DNA from: JAUIIK01 sp041390865
GTDB lineage: Bacteria > Chloroflexota > Chloroflexia > Thermomicrobiales > CFX8
Direction: 5' to 3'
Length of the DNA: 64,000 nt
Assembly (NCBI GenBank): GCA_041390865.1
Contig: JAWKPC010000008.1
Coordinates: 1-64,000 of the forward strand
The position numbers and the translations under genes were made by a program. Below, in pieces: positions 18,999-28,322 of this stretch (position 1 is its first letter; each line of letters opens with the position of its first letter). The notes under the pieces were generated by a model. That model saw only the letters and a program-made list of their open reading frames with translations. It had not been told where the DNA came from and did not search any database.

Positions 18999-20378
18999 CT
19001 AGTCGCCGGACGCGAATTCCGGCTGCTGTGTCGATTCAACGCCCAGCCACCAGTGGTTCGTGAACCAACTCCGGTCGAGCAAGATGCGCATGAAGTTTCG
19101 GGTGACGACCACTGCGGTGAACATCGACGCCGCGACACCGATGAAGAGCGTCAGCGCGAAGCCCTGGATGATGCTGGCCCCGACATACTGGCCAAACCAG
19201 TACAGGATGGCGCAGGTGATCATGGTCGAGATGTTCGAGTCGCGGATGGAAGGCCAGGCATGGTCGAAGCCTGCTTCGACGGCAACCCTGATGCTACGGC
19301 CACGCCGCAACTCTTCTTTGAGCCTTGAGAAGATCAGGACGTTTGCGTCGACCGCCATACCGATCGAAAGAATGAACCCGGCGATTCCGGCTAACGTCAG
19401 GGTGACCGGAATGACCTTGAAGAGTGCGAAGACGATCGCCGTGTAGATCAGCAGGGCGACCACCGACATCGCGCCGGGCACCCGATAGTAGAGGATCATC
19501 ATGATCGCGACGAGCCCGAGACCGACGAGGCCTGCCTCGATGCTCTTGTCGATCGAGTCCTGACCGAGGGTCGGACCGACAGTCCGGCTCTGGACGACTT
19601 CGAGCGGAGTTGCCAGCGCGCCGGACTTGAGCTGGAGAGCCAGATCCTCGACTTGCTGGCGGTTGAGCCCGGTGATGACGCCCGAGCGGGAGATGGCCTG
19701 GTTGATTGTCGCGACGTTAATCACTTGCTTGTCGACGACGATCGCCATTGGCTGGCCGACGTGGGTGCTCGTGAACTCGAAGAACTTGTCTGCGCCGTCC
19801 GAGTTGAGCTCGAAACCGACAACGACCGACCCGAGGCTGTCATTCGTCGGGTAGGCGTCGACGAGATCGGCGCCGGAAACGATCGTCGTGTAGGTCGGGC
19901 CAGATGTGTCCGGTTGGATCTCCGATTCCGCCGTGACCCCGTCGGTGGCCGGTCCGAGCGATGTATTGACGTAGGAGCCGAGCGACGGGAACTGGCCATT
20001 CGTATCGATGATCTCCAGGAGCGCAGTGGCTTTCAGCACCTCGATCGCGGCTTCCGGATCGTCAACACCGGGCAGCTCAACGAGGATCTGATTGTCGCCC
20101 CGGGTCTGGATAACCGGTTCGCTCACGCCGAGGGAGTTGACCCGGCGGTCGATCGTGTCGCGGGTACCTTCCAGCGCGTCCCCGCTGACGTCCTGGCCTT
20201 CCGGCGGACGCGCTTCGAGAACGACCTGGAGGCCGCCCTGGAGATCGAGACCCTCTCGAACGTAGAAGTCGTCTTTCGCGCCATTGAAATTGAGCACGTC
20301 GGTCGGGAGTGTTATCCAACCGGCGACCAGGGTAATGATCGCGATGAAGACGAGGGTGTACCAGGTTTTGATTCGCAC
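18999..20378 (-). CDS. secD: Protein translocase subunit SecD
   Basis: 459-aa SecD. Motifs: GLDLQGGLQVVLEA near residue 48, P1-domain segments DTIDRRVNSLGVSEPVIQTRGDNQILVELPGV, and C-terminal IAGFILSIGMAVDANVLIFSRLKEELR. This is the short form without the extra periplasmic extension of enterobacteria. GTG 20378 has AGGAG 9 nt upstream. A good promoter is present at 20461-20490. yajC is not adjacent. Confidence 0.95.
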   Translation of the reverse strand: MRIKTWYTLVFIAIITLVAGWITLPTDVLNFNGAKDDFYVREGLDLQGGLQVVLEARPPEGQDVSGDALEGTRDTIDRRVNSLGVSEPVIQTRGDNQILVELPGVDDPEAAIEVLKATALLEIIDTNGQFPSLGSYVNTSLGPATDGVTAESEIQPDTSGPTYTTIVSGADLVDAYPTNDSLGSVVVGFELNSDGADKFFEFTSTHVGQPMAIVVDKQVINVATINQAISRSGVITGLNRQQVEDLALQLKSGALATPLEVVQSRTVGPTLGQDSIDKSIEAGLVGLGLVAIMMILYYRVPGAMSVVALLIYTAIVFALFKVIPVTLTLAGIAGFILSIGMAVDANVLIFSRLKEELRRGRSIRVAVEAGFDHAWPSIRDSNISTMITCAILYWFGQYVGASIIQGFALTLFIGVAASMFTAVVVTRNFMRILLDRSWFTNHWWLGVESTQQPEFASGD

Positions 20379-20460
20379 GTTGTGATTCTCCTGGGCGCCA
20401 ATCGATGGGCCATGTGCCGTACGGTTGCCGGGCTGAGACAGGTCAGACGACCGACCGACG

Positions 20461-20490
20461 AGTGTACGGCCAGTCTATGAGCGATGTCAA
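20461..20490 (-). promoter_or_regulatory. secD promoter (sigma-70 type)
   Basis: On the minus strand a perfect -35 TTGACA (20485-20490) and a -10 TACACT (20461-20466) are separated by 18 bp. They lie about 83 bp upstream of the secD start and in front of no other minus-strand gene. Confidence 0.6.
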
Positions 20491-20514
20491 CCAGTTCTAT
20501 TCTGCCATCCGGCG

Positions 20515-21168
20515 CTACCGGCCGTTCCGGCTGCCCTGAATCGCATTCCGATAGAGTCCGGTTTCAACGATGTAGTCCGCGACCTTTGGCGTGACCTGAA
20601 ATCGAAATGGACGGCCCGTCCGCACGCGATCGCGAATGTCGCTCGATGATATATCGATCAGTGGGACATTCACGACCTCAACCCGGCCTCGAGCTTCGGG
20701 TACCTGTTGCTCGATCTCGGCGCGGGAGACGTCGACCCCCGGGCGGCGGGCGATACCCAGCCGGGCGAACTCGGCGATGCGTCCGGGTCGGTGCCAGCCT
20801 GGGAAGTCTCGCAGGCTATCCATTCCCATCAGGAAATACATTTCGGTGCGTTCGGATACGCGGTCGCGGATCTCGGCCAGGGTGTCTGCGGTGTAGGAAG
20901 GGCCCGGGCGACGCAGGTCGATCTCACTGACTGAAAAGTTCGGCGCGCCTTCGATCGAGAGGCGGATCATGTCCAACCGGCTGTCGGCCGGTGCGAGCGA
21001 TTGAGCAAGCTTGTGCGGTGGATGGGCTGCCGGGATGAAGACGACATGATCGATGTCGAGGCTGTAGGCCAGGATCTCGGCGACGATCAAATGGCCGACG
21101 TGGATCGGGTCGAACGATCCGCCGAGCAGGCCAAGTCGCGAACAGTTTAGCGGGATCGAGTTGTTCAC
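20515..21168 (-). CDS. nadD: Nicotinate-nucleotide adenylyltransferase
   Basis: 217 aa from GTG 21168; longer in-frame starts up to 21276 would overlap the divergent gene and lack homology. The nucleotidyltransferase motif LGLLGGSFDPIHVGHLIVAE begins at about residue 11, and the C-terminal ISSSDIRDRVRTGRPFRFQVTPKVADYI contains the ISSTxIR motif. It converts nicotinate mononucleotide to deamido-NAD in NAD synthesis. Confidence 0.93.
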   Translation of the reverse strand: MNNSIPLNCSRLGLLGGSFDPIHVGHLIVAEILAYSLDIDHVVFIPAAHPPHKLAQSLAPADSRLDMIRLSIEGAPNFSVSEIDLRRPGPSYTADTLAEIRDRVSERTEMYFLMGMDSLRDFPGWHRPGRIAEFARLGIARRPGVDVSRAEIEQQVPEARGRVEVVNVPLIDISSSDIRDRVRTGRPFRFQVTPKVADYIVETGLYRNAIQGSRNGR

Positions 21169-21280
21169 GTCTTGCGCGCCTCTCTGTCGACGAGATACCA
21201 GCGTCACGTATCCTACAGCACGGGCATCGTCGCCCTTCCAGTCGGATCTGCGGGATTTCAAGAGAGTTCGGTTCATCGAC

Positions 21281-22081
21281 GTGTCGGCCGATTACCCATA
21301 CGACTCGGAAATACAGCCGGAGGCTCCGCCGCGCAGGCGGCCCCCGCGCCGCTCGGACCGGCGCGACTGGAGGAACTGGTTGCTCTCCGGCACGGTCCGG
21401 GCGGGCGTTGCGACCGGATTTCTGATGATCCCAACCGTTCGGGTGCAGCTGGGAGAAGCGGCTATCGCCTTGCTCTGCCTCTTCCTCGGTGTCGTCCTGG
21501 CCGGCGTCCTGGGAGGGCACTGGTACATTGCGCGAAGAACTGCCCGGCGGGATATCGCGGCGGATATCGTCGCCATCGTCGCCCTGACACCGTCAGCAAT
21601 CGTCGCGGCAGGTATTCAGGGCGCGGAGGACCGCTTCGGGGGCCGGACGGTGAATGTCCTTGCGGCTCTCGGCTCGACGCTCCTGATCTTCGCGATCGTC
21701 GCCTTTGTCGCGCAGCTCGACGAGCGGATCGAATTCGGTGCGGCGGCGATGGGCTCTCTCGGAGGGGCGCTGACGTTCGCCGCATTGCTGGCAAACCCCG
21801 ATCGCTATTCCGCGAATGAAGTCTGGCAGCCGCTGTCAATTGCCTGGATGGTTGCGGCGGGAGCGACGATTCTGTTCGGAGTGCTGCCCGGGGGCATCCG
21901 GTCGTTCTTCCCGATCGCCGTCTATGTCGCCTTTGCGGCAGTGTTCTTGTTTCTGCCGGTTGAGACGACGCCGGAAGAGTCGGCAAGTGGGGTGGAGTCG
22001 CTGGCGATTCTCGCGACAGTGATAACCGGCGCGATCATGATTCTGATCGCGCCGGCTCGTACGAACGTCAGTTCAGCCTAG
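21281..22081 (+). CDS. Hypothetical polytopic membrane protein
   Basis: About 266 aa from GTG 21281; the RBS is weak, and starts back to 21161 are possible but overlap nadD. A basic N-terminal region (RRRPPRRSDRRDWRNW) is followed by seven or so hydrophobic segments between residues 50 and 260. Acidic residues separate some of the helices. No family recognised. It is convergent with gyrA and ends at the base before the gyrA stop, so no terminator fits between them. Confidence 0.65.
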   Translation: MSADYPYDSEIQPEAPPRRRPPRRSDRRDWRNWLLSGTVRAGVATGFLMIPTVRVQLGEAAIALLCLFLGVVLAGVLGGHWYIARRTARRDIAADIVAIVALTPSAIVAAGIQGAEDRFGGRTVNVLAALGSTLLIFAIVAFVAQLDERIEFGAAAMGSLGGALTFAALLANPDRYSANEVWQPLSIAWMVAAGATILFGVLPGGIRSFFPIAVYVAFAAVFLFLPVETTPEESASGVESLAILATVITGAIMILIAPARTNVSSA

Positions 22082-24604
22082 TTAGTCCTCGGCACGCCCG
22101 TTCGGCGATTCGAGGCCATTCGGGGAGTCGGTTACTTCGACCTCCGCCTGCTCGGACTCATTGAATACGGTCATCGACGCCACTTCGGCGCCTGACGCGA
22201 GTTTCATCACGCTGACGCCTTGCGTCGCGCGTCCGATGACCGAGATCTGCTTGACCGGGATCCGGATGACGACGCCTTCAGATGAGATCAGCATCGCGTC
22301 GGCATCTTCGTCGACGATCGCGGCGCCGGCGATATGGACGCCGTCCGGCAGTTTCATCGCTATGACGCCCTGGCCCCCGCGTCCCTGCTGCCGGTATTCC
22401 TCGAGGCTCGTGCGCTTTCCGAGCCCCTGGGTCGAAACGGTGAGCAGCGTGGACTCGTCGTCGTCCCGCCCGACCACCTCGGCGGCGACGACGATGTCGT
22501 CGTCATCCATCCGGATGCCGATCACGCCGGCCGCCGGCCGGCCCATCGGGCGGACATCTTCTTCGGAGAACCGGATCGCCTTCGCGTTGCGTGTCACGAG
22601 AATGACTTCGCCTTCGCCCTGGGAGTAGCGCACCCAGGCAAGCTCGTCGTCCTCGTCGAGGGAGACGGCGATCAGGCCAGTCGAACGAACGGACGCGAAC
22701 TGGTCGACCGTCGTTCGCTTGACGCGCCCGTTCCTCGTACAGAAGAACAGGTACCCGCCATTGTCGAAGTTCCGGATCGGCATCAGCGCCGTGATCGACT
22801 CGTCCGGCTCCAGCGAGATGAGGTTGACGATCGGCATACCCTTTGCCGTTCGACCGGCATCGGGAAGCTCGTGCACCTTGAGCTGGTAGACGCGGCCCCG
22901 CGAGGTAAAGAAGAGCAGCGAATCGTGGGTGCTGGCTGTGATCAGATGCTGGATGTCGTCTTTCTCGGTCATCTTGAGACCGGTGACGCCGCGACCGCCG
23001 CGTCGCTGGGTGCGATAGGTATCGTTCGGCAGGCGTTTGACGTATCCGCGCTGGGTGAGCGTGACGACGACGTCGACTTCCGGGATGAGGTCCTCGTCGG
23101 TCAGATCTCCGACATCGTCGACGATGCGGGTCCGGCGGACGTCGCCGTACTTCTCGCGGATGTCGATGAGATCCTGCTTGACGACGTCGAGAATTTTCTC
23201 CTCGCTGGCGAGGAGTGTCTCAAGCCGGTTGATCTCCTTGAGCAGCTCGTCGTATTCCTCTTCGACCTTGCGGCGCTCCATCGACGCCAGCCGGCGTAAC
23301 TGCATGTCCAGGATGGCCGTGGCCTGCACTTCGGATAGGCCGAAGTTCTTCATCAGGTTGTTGCGGGCGGATTCCGCCGTTCGGGAATTGCGGATCGTCT
23401 CGATGACCGCGTCGAGATTATCGAGCGCGATCTTGAGGCCTTCGAGGATATGAGCCCGGCGGCGCGCTCTGGCGAGCTCGAACTCCGTGCGGCGCTTGAT
23501 GACTTCCTGCCGGTGTTCGATGTAAAGCTGCATCGTGCGCTTCAGCGACAGCACCCGCGGTTGCTCGCCGTCAACCAGCGAGACCATGTTGACGCCGAAC
23601 GTCTGCTGCATCGCGGTGTGCTTGTAGAGGTTGTTCAAGACCTTCTTCGGTTGAGCGTCGCGTTTGAGGTCGATCACGATCCGCATGCCAGTGCGGTCGG
23701 ACTCGTCCCGCAGATCATGAATGCCCTGCAGGCGTCCGGCGCGAACGTGGTCGGCGATCTTCTCGATCAGCGTGGCCTTGTTGACCTGATAGGGAAGCTC
23801 GGTGACGTAGATCGCATAACAGTTGACGCGGTCCGACAGGTCGATGTGCGCCTTGGCGCGCATAACGACCCGACCGCGTCCTGTTGCGTAGGCCGCTCCG
23901 ATGCCCTCGCGGCCGAGAATCAACCCGCCGGTCGGGAAATCGGGGCCGGTCACAAACTGATTCAGGTCTTCAACCGTCGCCTCGGGATTGTCGATCAGGT
24001 GGATCAGTCCGTCGCAGACCTCGGTGAGGTTGTGGGGCGGGATGTTCGTCGCCATACCGACCGCGATCCCGGAAGCGCCGTTGATCAGTAGATTCGGCAG
24101 CTTGCCCGGCAGAACCTTCGGCTCCTGGGCGCTGTCGTCGTAGTTGGCGCGGAAATCAACGGTGTCTTTGTCGATGTCGGCCAGCAGTTCGTCGGCGATG
24201 GCGGCAAGGCGGGCTTCGGTGTATCTCATGGCCGCCGCGCCGTCCCCATCGACCGACCCGAAGTTGCCCTGGCCGTCGATCAGTGGATAGCGGAGCGAGA
24301 ACTCCTGGACCATGCGCACGAGGGCGTCGTAGACGGCGGTGTCGGAGTGCGGATGGAAGTTCTTGAGGACTTCTCCGACGATACCGGCCGACTTGCGATA
24401 GCGAGTGTTCGAACGAACGCCCATCTCTTGCATGGCATAAAGAATGCGTCGCTGGACCGGCTTCAGGCCGTCACGAACGTCAGGCAGCGCGCGTTGCACG
24501 ATGACACTCATCGCGTAGTCGAGGTACGAGCGCCTCATCTCCTGATCAATGGTGATCTGCCGTATGTTTGCGCGTTCCAAGTCGGGACCCTTCAACATTG
24601 CCAC
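22082..24604 (-). CDS. gyrA: DNA gyrase subunit A
   Basis: 840 aa. The breakage-reunion domain has catalytic Tyr128 in AAAMRYTEARL. The C-terminal beta-pinwheel carries the GyrA box QRRGGRG near residue 535, which separates gyrase from topoisomerase IV. The quinolone-resistance region reads HPHSDTAVYD (residues 84-93): Ser87 is where E. coli GyrA has Gly81, and Thr89 is at the E. coli Ser83 position. The C-terminal tail is acidic. The GTG at 24604 and ATG at 24598 are alternative starts; gyrB is not in the window. Confidence 0.96.
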   Translation of the reverse strand: MAMLKGPDLERANIRQITIDQEMRRSYLDYAMSVIVQRALPDVRDGLKPVQRRILYAMQEMGVRSNTRYRKSAGIVGEVLKNFHPHSDTAVYDALVRMVQEFSLRYPLIDGQGNFGSVDGDGAAAMRYTEARLAAIADELLADIDKDTVDFRANYDDSAQEPKVLPGKLPNLLINGASGIAVGMATNIPPHNLTEVCDGLIHLIDNPEATVEDLNQFVTGPDFPTGGLILGREGIGAAYATGRGRVVMRAKAHIDLSDRVNCYAIYVTELPYQVNKATLIEKIADHVRAGRLQGIHDLRDESDRTGMRIVIDLKRDAQPKKVLNNLYKHTAMQQTFGVNMVSLVDGEQPRVLSLKRTMQLYIEHRQEVIKRRTEFELARARRRAHILEGLKIALDNLDAVIETIRNSRTAESARNNLMKNFGLSEVQATAILDMQLRRLASMERRKVEEEYDELLKEINRLETLLASEEKILDVVKQDLIDIREKYGDVRRTRIVDDVGDLTDEDLIPEVDVVVTLTQRGYVKRLPNDTYRTQRRGGRGVTGLKMTEKDDIQHLITASTHDSLLFFTSRGRVYQLKVHELPDAGRTAKGMPIVNLISLEPDESITALMPIRNFDNGGYLFFCTRNGRVKRTTVDQFASVRSTGLIAVSLDEDDELAWVRYSQGEGEVILVTRNAKAIRFSEEDVRPMGRPAAGVIGIRMDDDDIVVAAEVVGRDDDESTLLTVSTQGLGKRTSLEEYRQQGRGGQGVIAMKLPDGVHIAGAAIVDEDADAMLISSEGVVIRIPVKQISVIGRATQGVSVMKLASGAEVASMTVFNESEQAEVEVTDSPNGLESPNGRAED

Positions 24605-24670
24605 TCGAGTGTATGTTTAAACCGTTGAATTCTACCATTTTCCCGCGTACTTTCGCAGAAAACGGATAGT

Positions 24671-26254
24671 ATGACTTCCGGGCAAGCCATCAGTCAGATA
24701 GTCTTTCAGCGAGACGGCGGAATGCTCGTCAGTCCCGGCGGGAATCGTGCCGACGTCGCCGCGGCCGTGAGGCTTTGCGGTCAGCTTGAAACAATCACCG
24801 CGGGGAGCTACCTGTTCAAGCTGAATCCGGTCGCTATCTGGGGTTCGGCAGCCCGTGGTCTGACGGTAGATACAATCCTTGACCGGCTTGATTGTCACGC
24901 GGCAACCCCGGTGCCGGCGCAGGTCGCGGCGCTGATTTCCCGCCATCACGCCCGCTACGGCGTGATCTGGATCGAACGGTCGGATGGTGAGCCGGCTCGG
25001 CTGCGGTCGAGCGATCCGTCGGTCCTGGCCCGATCCGGTCTCGGCGACTGCCCTGAACTTCGCGACCGCGACATCCCACAGATCAAGCAGCAACTCGCCT
25101 CGGAAGGCTGGCCGGTCGTCGATCGGTACGAGCGCCAGGATGACGACGAACTGGCGATCAGCTGGCGACCCGGCGTCGAACTCCGCCCGTATCAGATTGA
25201 AGCGGTCTCGGCCCATCTGCAAGCCGGGAACGGACTCGTGCTCCTTCCGTGCGGGGCCGGCAAGACGATGGTCGGCGTTGGCGTCGCAGTCGACGTGAGA
25301 ACGAGGACGTTGATTCTCGCGCCGTCCAGGGAGATCGCCGACCAGTGGGAACGGACGCTCGTCGAGACGACCACTGTGAACCCGGAGGATGTCTCTGTCG
25401 CCGTCGGAGATCGGAAGCCGACACCGATAACGATCACGACCTATCACTCCGCGTCGACCGGGCGCGTCGGGTCATCGCTGGCGGCGTCGTCCTGGGGACT
25501 GGTCATCTACGATGAGGTCCAGTCACTCCCGGCAAACGTCTTCAGGGCGGTCTCGGCGTTCTCGGCGGTGCGGCGGCTCGGTCTGAGCGCCACGCTGGTG
25601 CGCGAGGACGGCCGTGAAGCCGAGATCTTCGCGATGGTCGGCCCGGTAGTCTATGACGTGCCCTGGGTCGAGCTGGAGAGGGACGGCTGGATCGCGCCGG
25701 CGCAATGCCACGAGGTGCGCATACCCGAGGCTCCCGGTACCCGGCAACGACAGCTGTTCAAGCATGCCGTCATCGAACGGATCCTGTCGCTCCACGAAGG
25801 CAAACCGGCACTCATCGTCGGTTCGCGAATCCAGTGGCTGGAATCGGTAGCCAGGAGATTCGACGTGCCCGTGTTGACCGGGAAGGACGATCCGGCGACA
25901 CGAGAGGAAACGTTTGAGGCATTTCGCACGGGCCGGATATCGCGCCTGGCGGTGTCGCGGATCGGCTCGGTCGGCCTGGACCTTCCGACGGCTGAATTGA
26001 TGATCCAGGTCGACGGAAACTTCGGGTCAAGACAGGAAGAAGCGCAGCGCCTGGGGCGTCTGCTTCGGCCCGGCGATGGGCAGCCCGTCCACTTCTACTC
26101 GCTGGTGTCGCTCGGCACGAGGGAACCGAAGTACGCCAGGAGACGCCAGCGCTTCCTCGTCAATCAGGGGTACGAGTACGAGATTCTCGACGCCGCAGAT
26201 CTACCGCGCGTCGCCAGGGCCGGAGTCCAATCGCGAGACGACTTCGGGGAGTAG
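24671..26254 (+). CDS. XPB/Rad25-type DNA helicase with variant DEVQ motif
   Basis: 527 aa. An XPB/Ssl2-type N-terminal domain (about 1-105) precedes the SF2 helicase core. Seen motifs: LRPYQIEAV (Q-like), Walker A CGAGKT (194-199), Walker B DEVQ (281-284), SATLVRED with the XPB-specific RED motif (311-313), and motif VI QRLGRLLRP. Bacterial XPBs usually have DEVH. It probably acts in DNA repair or unwinding. A possible promoter (TTGAAT, 17 bp, TACTTT) lies between it and the divergent gyrA. Its end overlaps the convergent 216-aa gene by 54 bp. Confidence 0.88.
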   Translation: MTSGQAISQIVFQRDGGMLVSPGGNRADVAAAVRLCGQLETITAGSYLFKLNPVAIWGSAARGLTVDTILDRLDCHAATPVPAQVAALISRHHARYGVIWIERSDGEPARLRSSDPSVLARSGLGDCPELRDRDIPQIKQQLASEGWPVVDRYERQDDDELAISWRPGVELRPYQIEAVSAHLQAGNGLVLLPCGAGKTMVGVGVAVDVRTRTLILAPSREIADQWERTLVETTTVNPEDVSVAVGDRKPTPITITTYHSASTGRVGSSLAASSWGLVIYDEVQSLPANVFRAVSAFSAVRRLGLSATLVREDGREAEIFAMVGPVVYDVPWVELERDGWIAPAQCHEVRIPEAPGTRQRQLFKHAVIERILSLHEGKPALIVGSRIQWLESVARRFDVPVLTGKDDPATREETFEAFRTGRISRLAVSRIGSVGLDLPTAELMIQVDGNFGSRQEEAQRLGRLLRPGDGQPVHFYSLVSLGTREPKYARRRQRFLVNQGYEYEILDAADLPRVARAGVQSRDDFGE

Positions 26255-26851
26255 CTCCTCTGCGGGCGCTGGCCAAACCGCCCGTCTCGGCCGCCACTGA
26301 TCAACGTAATCCCGGATCAGGTCTTCGAGCGCCGCGATCACTTCAGCTTTCATTTCCGGCCAATTGAACGGCCCGGTGGCGATCAGGTCCAACTCGGCGC
26401 CGCCTGGCCGGACGACGACTGCAACAACCGCCAGCCGCTCACTTGAGACATTGGGAAGATTCAAGCGCCCCGGTGCCCGGAAGAATACCTGTTGCGATGC
26501 GCCCGTTTGCGTGGCGGAATCCACCGCGACTATTGCCGGTGGTTCAGGACGTCGTGAAGTGATCGTTTGGAGTGCCGCGGGGGCTCCAACGTGGGCGGTC
26601 AGAACGATCTCGGGCTCGATCTTACCCAGCGACGCCATGCCCAGCATTCGATCCTTCGAGGAAAGACGGTGCTTGAGCGCATCCGTCGTCCTCTGGCTTG
26701 CGAGGTTCGCCTGAGCGGCGCGTTGGACGGTTTCGCTCCATGAGGGTTCATGAAACACATAGGAATAGTTCAGAGCGAGAGTTTCGGCCTCGACCCCGTC
26801 ATGTCGGGGCGGCCCGCCTAACCGGAGGCGGGTCGTCAGTCGATCTAACAC
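26201..26851 (-). CDS. Hypothetical protein, 216 aa
   Basis: GTG 26851 opens a frame with normal amino-acid use: an alpha-helical N-terminal part rich in Arg/Ala/Leu (ALNYSYVFHEPSWSETVQRAAQANLASQR), then alternating beta-strand-like segments (PAIVAVDSATQTGASQQVFFRAPGRL, LAVVAVVVRPGG) and a C-terminal helix. No membrane segment. No family recognised. It starts 26 bp after the 38-aa gene, probably in one transcript, and overlaps the XPB gene tail to tail. Confidence 0.6.
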   Translation of the reverse strand: MLDRLTTRLRLGGPPRHDGVEAETLALNYSYVFHEPSWSETVQRAAQANLASQRTTDALKHRLSSKDRMLGMASLGKIEPEIVLTAHVGAPAALQTITSRRPEPPAIVAVDSATQTGASQQVFFRAPGRLNLPNVSSERLAVVAVVVRPGGAELDLIATGPFNWPEMKAEVIAALEDLIRDYVDQWRPRRAVWPAPAEELLPEVVSRLDSGPGDAR

Positions 26852-26877
26852 GATCTGTCCACTAACCCGACGTACGT

Positions 26878-26994
26878 CTAGTCGGCTGGAACTTCGACCT
26901 CGCGGCCAGCAATCGCAGCCCGGGTCAGTTTGATGAATTCCTCGACCTTATCCCGCACGCTGTCGTCGCTACGTCTTGTTCGCTCTGCGTTCAT
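26878..26994 (-). CDS. Small hypothetical protein, 38 aa
   Basis: ATG 26994 is preceded by GAGGAG at about 10 nt. The product is highly charged and amphipathic (RSDDSVRDKVEEFIKLTRAAIAGREVEV), likely one long helix that could mediate protein binding. No family recognised. It is 26 bp upstream of the 216-aa gene on the same strand, so the two may function together. Confidence 0.5.
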   Translation of the reverse strand: MNAERTRRSDDSVRDKVEEFIKLTRAAIAGREVEVPAD

Positions 26995-27181
26995 GTCCGG
27001 GAATCTCCTCACTCACTCGAACGGCCGCCTCAACTGGAATGGCGTTGCGGCGGCGCGGTGTTCTCCCCGACCGCGTATTCGCTGGGCTGTCTGGCCGCAG
27101 GTGTGGATCGGACGATCGTGTGGCGGCTGCCGCTCAACCTTGTGACTGTAAGGCGGATGACAACTCGTTCGTTGGTGACCG

Positions 27182-28273
27182 CTATCCCTGGAGACCGGTC
27201 CCGCATTCTGTACAGAACTTCGCCCCCGGCGGGTTCTCGCTTCCGCAATTCGGGCAGACGTTACCCGCCGGAGACGCAGCGGTCCCGCAGTTGGGACAGA
27301 ACTTCGCCGATGCCGGCATCTGGTGCCCGCAATTGGTGCAGAACTTGGTCGCGCCGGCACTAGCCGCAGCACCTGCCTGGGCCGGCGGGTTCTGCTGGGA
27401 TTGCTGGCCACCACCGCCACTGATCGCCTGCGAGATGACCTGTCCCATCGCAGCGCCCATGCCAAGGCCGGCTCCGAGGCCGGCTCCCTCGCTGATTGTC
27501 CCGCCGCCGCTTCCTCCTCCGGCGCTGGGCATCTCGCGAATCGCCTGGGCGGTCTGATACTGGAGATACTGGTTCATATCGCCGAGCGCCGCCATGCCGG
27601 AGCGCTCGTCTATCCGCTTCTGGACTTCTTCGGGCGGCGTCACGGACATGATCTGGAATGACTGGAGCTCGATGCCGAGCCGCTCGAAGTCGTCGGTTAG
27701 AGCATGCCGGGCGGCCGAGGCGATCTCCTGAGTGAGCAAGGGGAGATCGAGGATGCTGGTCATGGTCTCGCCGACCATGTCATTGAACTCGGTCAGGATG
27801 ATCGATCGAAGGAATTCCTCGATGTCCTCGACGAGGTAGGTCGCCCGGGTGCCGACGACCTGGTTGACGAAGAGTTGGACGTCGCTGACGCGCATCGAAT
27901 AGGTGCCGAACGCGCGCAGCCGGACCATCCCGAAATCCGTGTCGCGGTAGACAATCGGCTGGACCGTTCCCCATTTGAGGTCGGTGAACTCGCGAACGTT
28001 CACGAAGAACACTTCCGCCCGGAAAGGACTCTTGCCGCCGAACGGGATGCCGATCAGGTCCGAAAGGATCGGGATATTCGCAGTGGATAGGGTGTGCCGG
28101 CCGGGGCCGAGAACGTCCAGCGCTTTGCCGTCGCGGGAAAAGACGGCCCGTTGGGACTCCCGCACGACACACTGCGATCCTAGCCGGAACTCGCCGGAGC
28201 CATACTCCGGAATCCGGTGAACGATCTCGTTGGCACGTGAATCGGGATACTCGATCAGATCTAGGATCGCCAT
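27182..28273 (-). CDS. SPFH-domain protein with two C-terminal zinc ribbons (YdjI-like)
   Basis: 363 aa. An SPFH/band-7-like domain (about 25-225: ESQRAVFSRDGKALDVLGPGRHTL.. to VTPPEEVQKRIDERSGM) is followed by a Gly/Ala/Gln-rich linker and two zinc ribbons (CTNCG..CPNCG and CPNCG..CTECG). This is the architecture of B. subtilis YdjI, which partners PspA at the membrane. GAGGAGAGGT precedes ATG 28273. It lies 49 bp after pspA. Confidence 0.88.
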   Translation of the reverse strand: MAILDLIEYPDSRANEIVHRIPEYGSGEFRLGSQCVVRESQRAVFSRDGKALDVLGPGRHTLSTANIPILSDLIGIPFGGKSPFRAEVFFVNVREFTDLKWGTVQPIVYRDTDFGMVRLRAFGTYSMRVSDVQLFVNQVVGTRATYLVEDIEEFLRSIILTEFNDMVGETMTSILDLPLLTQEIASAARHALTDDFERLGIELQSFQIMSVTPPEEVQKRIDERSGMAALGDMNQYLQYQTAQAIREMPSAGGGSGGGTISEGAGLGAGLGMGAAMGQVISQAISGGGGQQSQQNPPAQAGAAASAGATKFCTNCGHQMPASAKFCPNCGTAASPAGNVCPNCGSENPPGAKFCTECGTGLQG

Positions 28274-28322
28274 ATGACCTCTCCTCGAGGGCAGCCTCGT
28301 TGTTGCACGATCGACTCGGGAA

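Noticed and set aside
22334..23299. 321-codon frame antisense to gyrA
   Set aside because: It mirrors gyrA codon structure and has no homology; gyrA is intact on the other strand.
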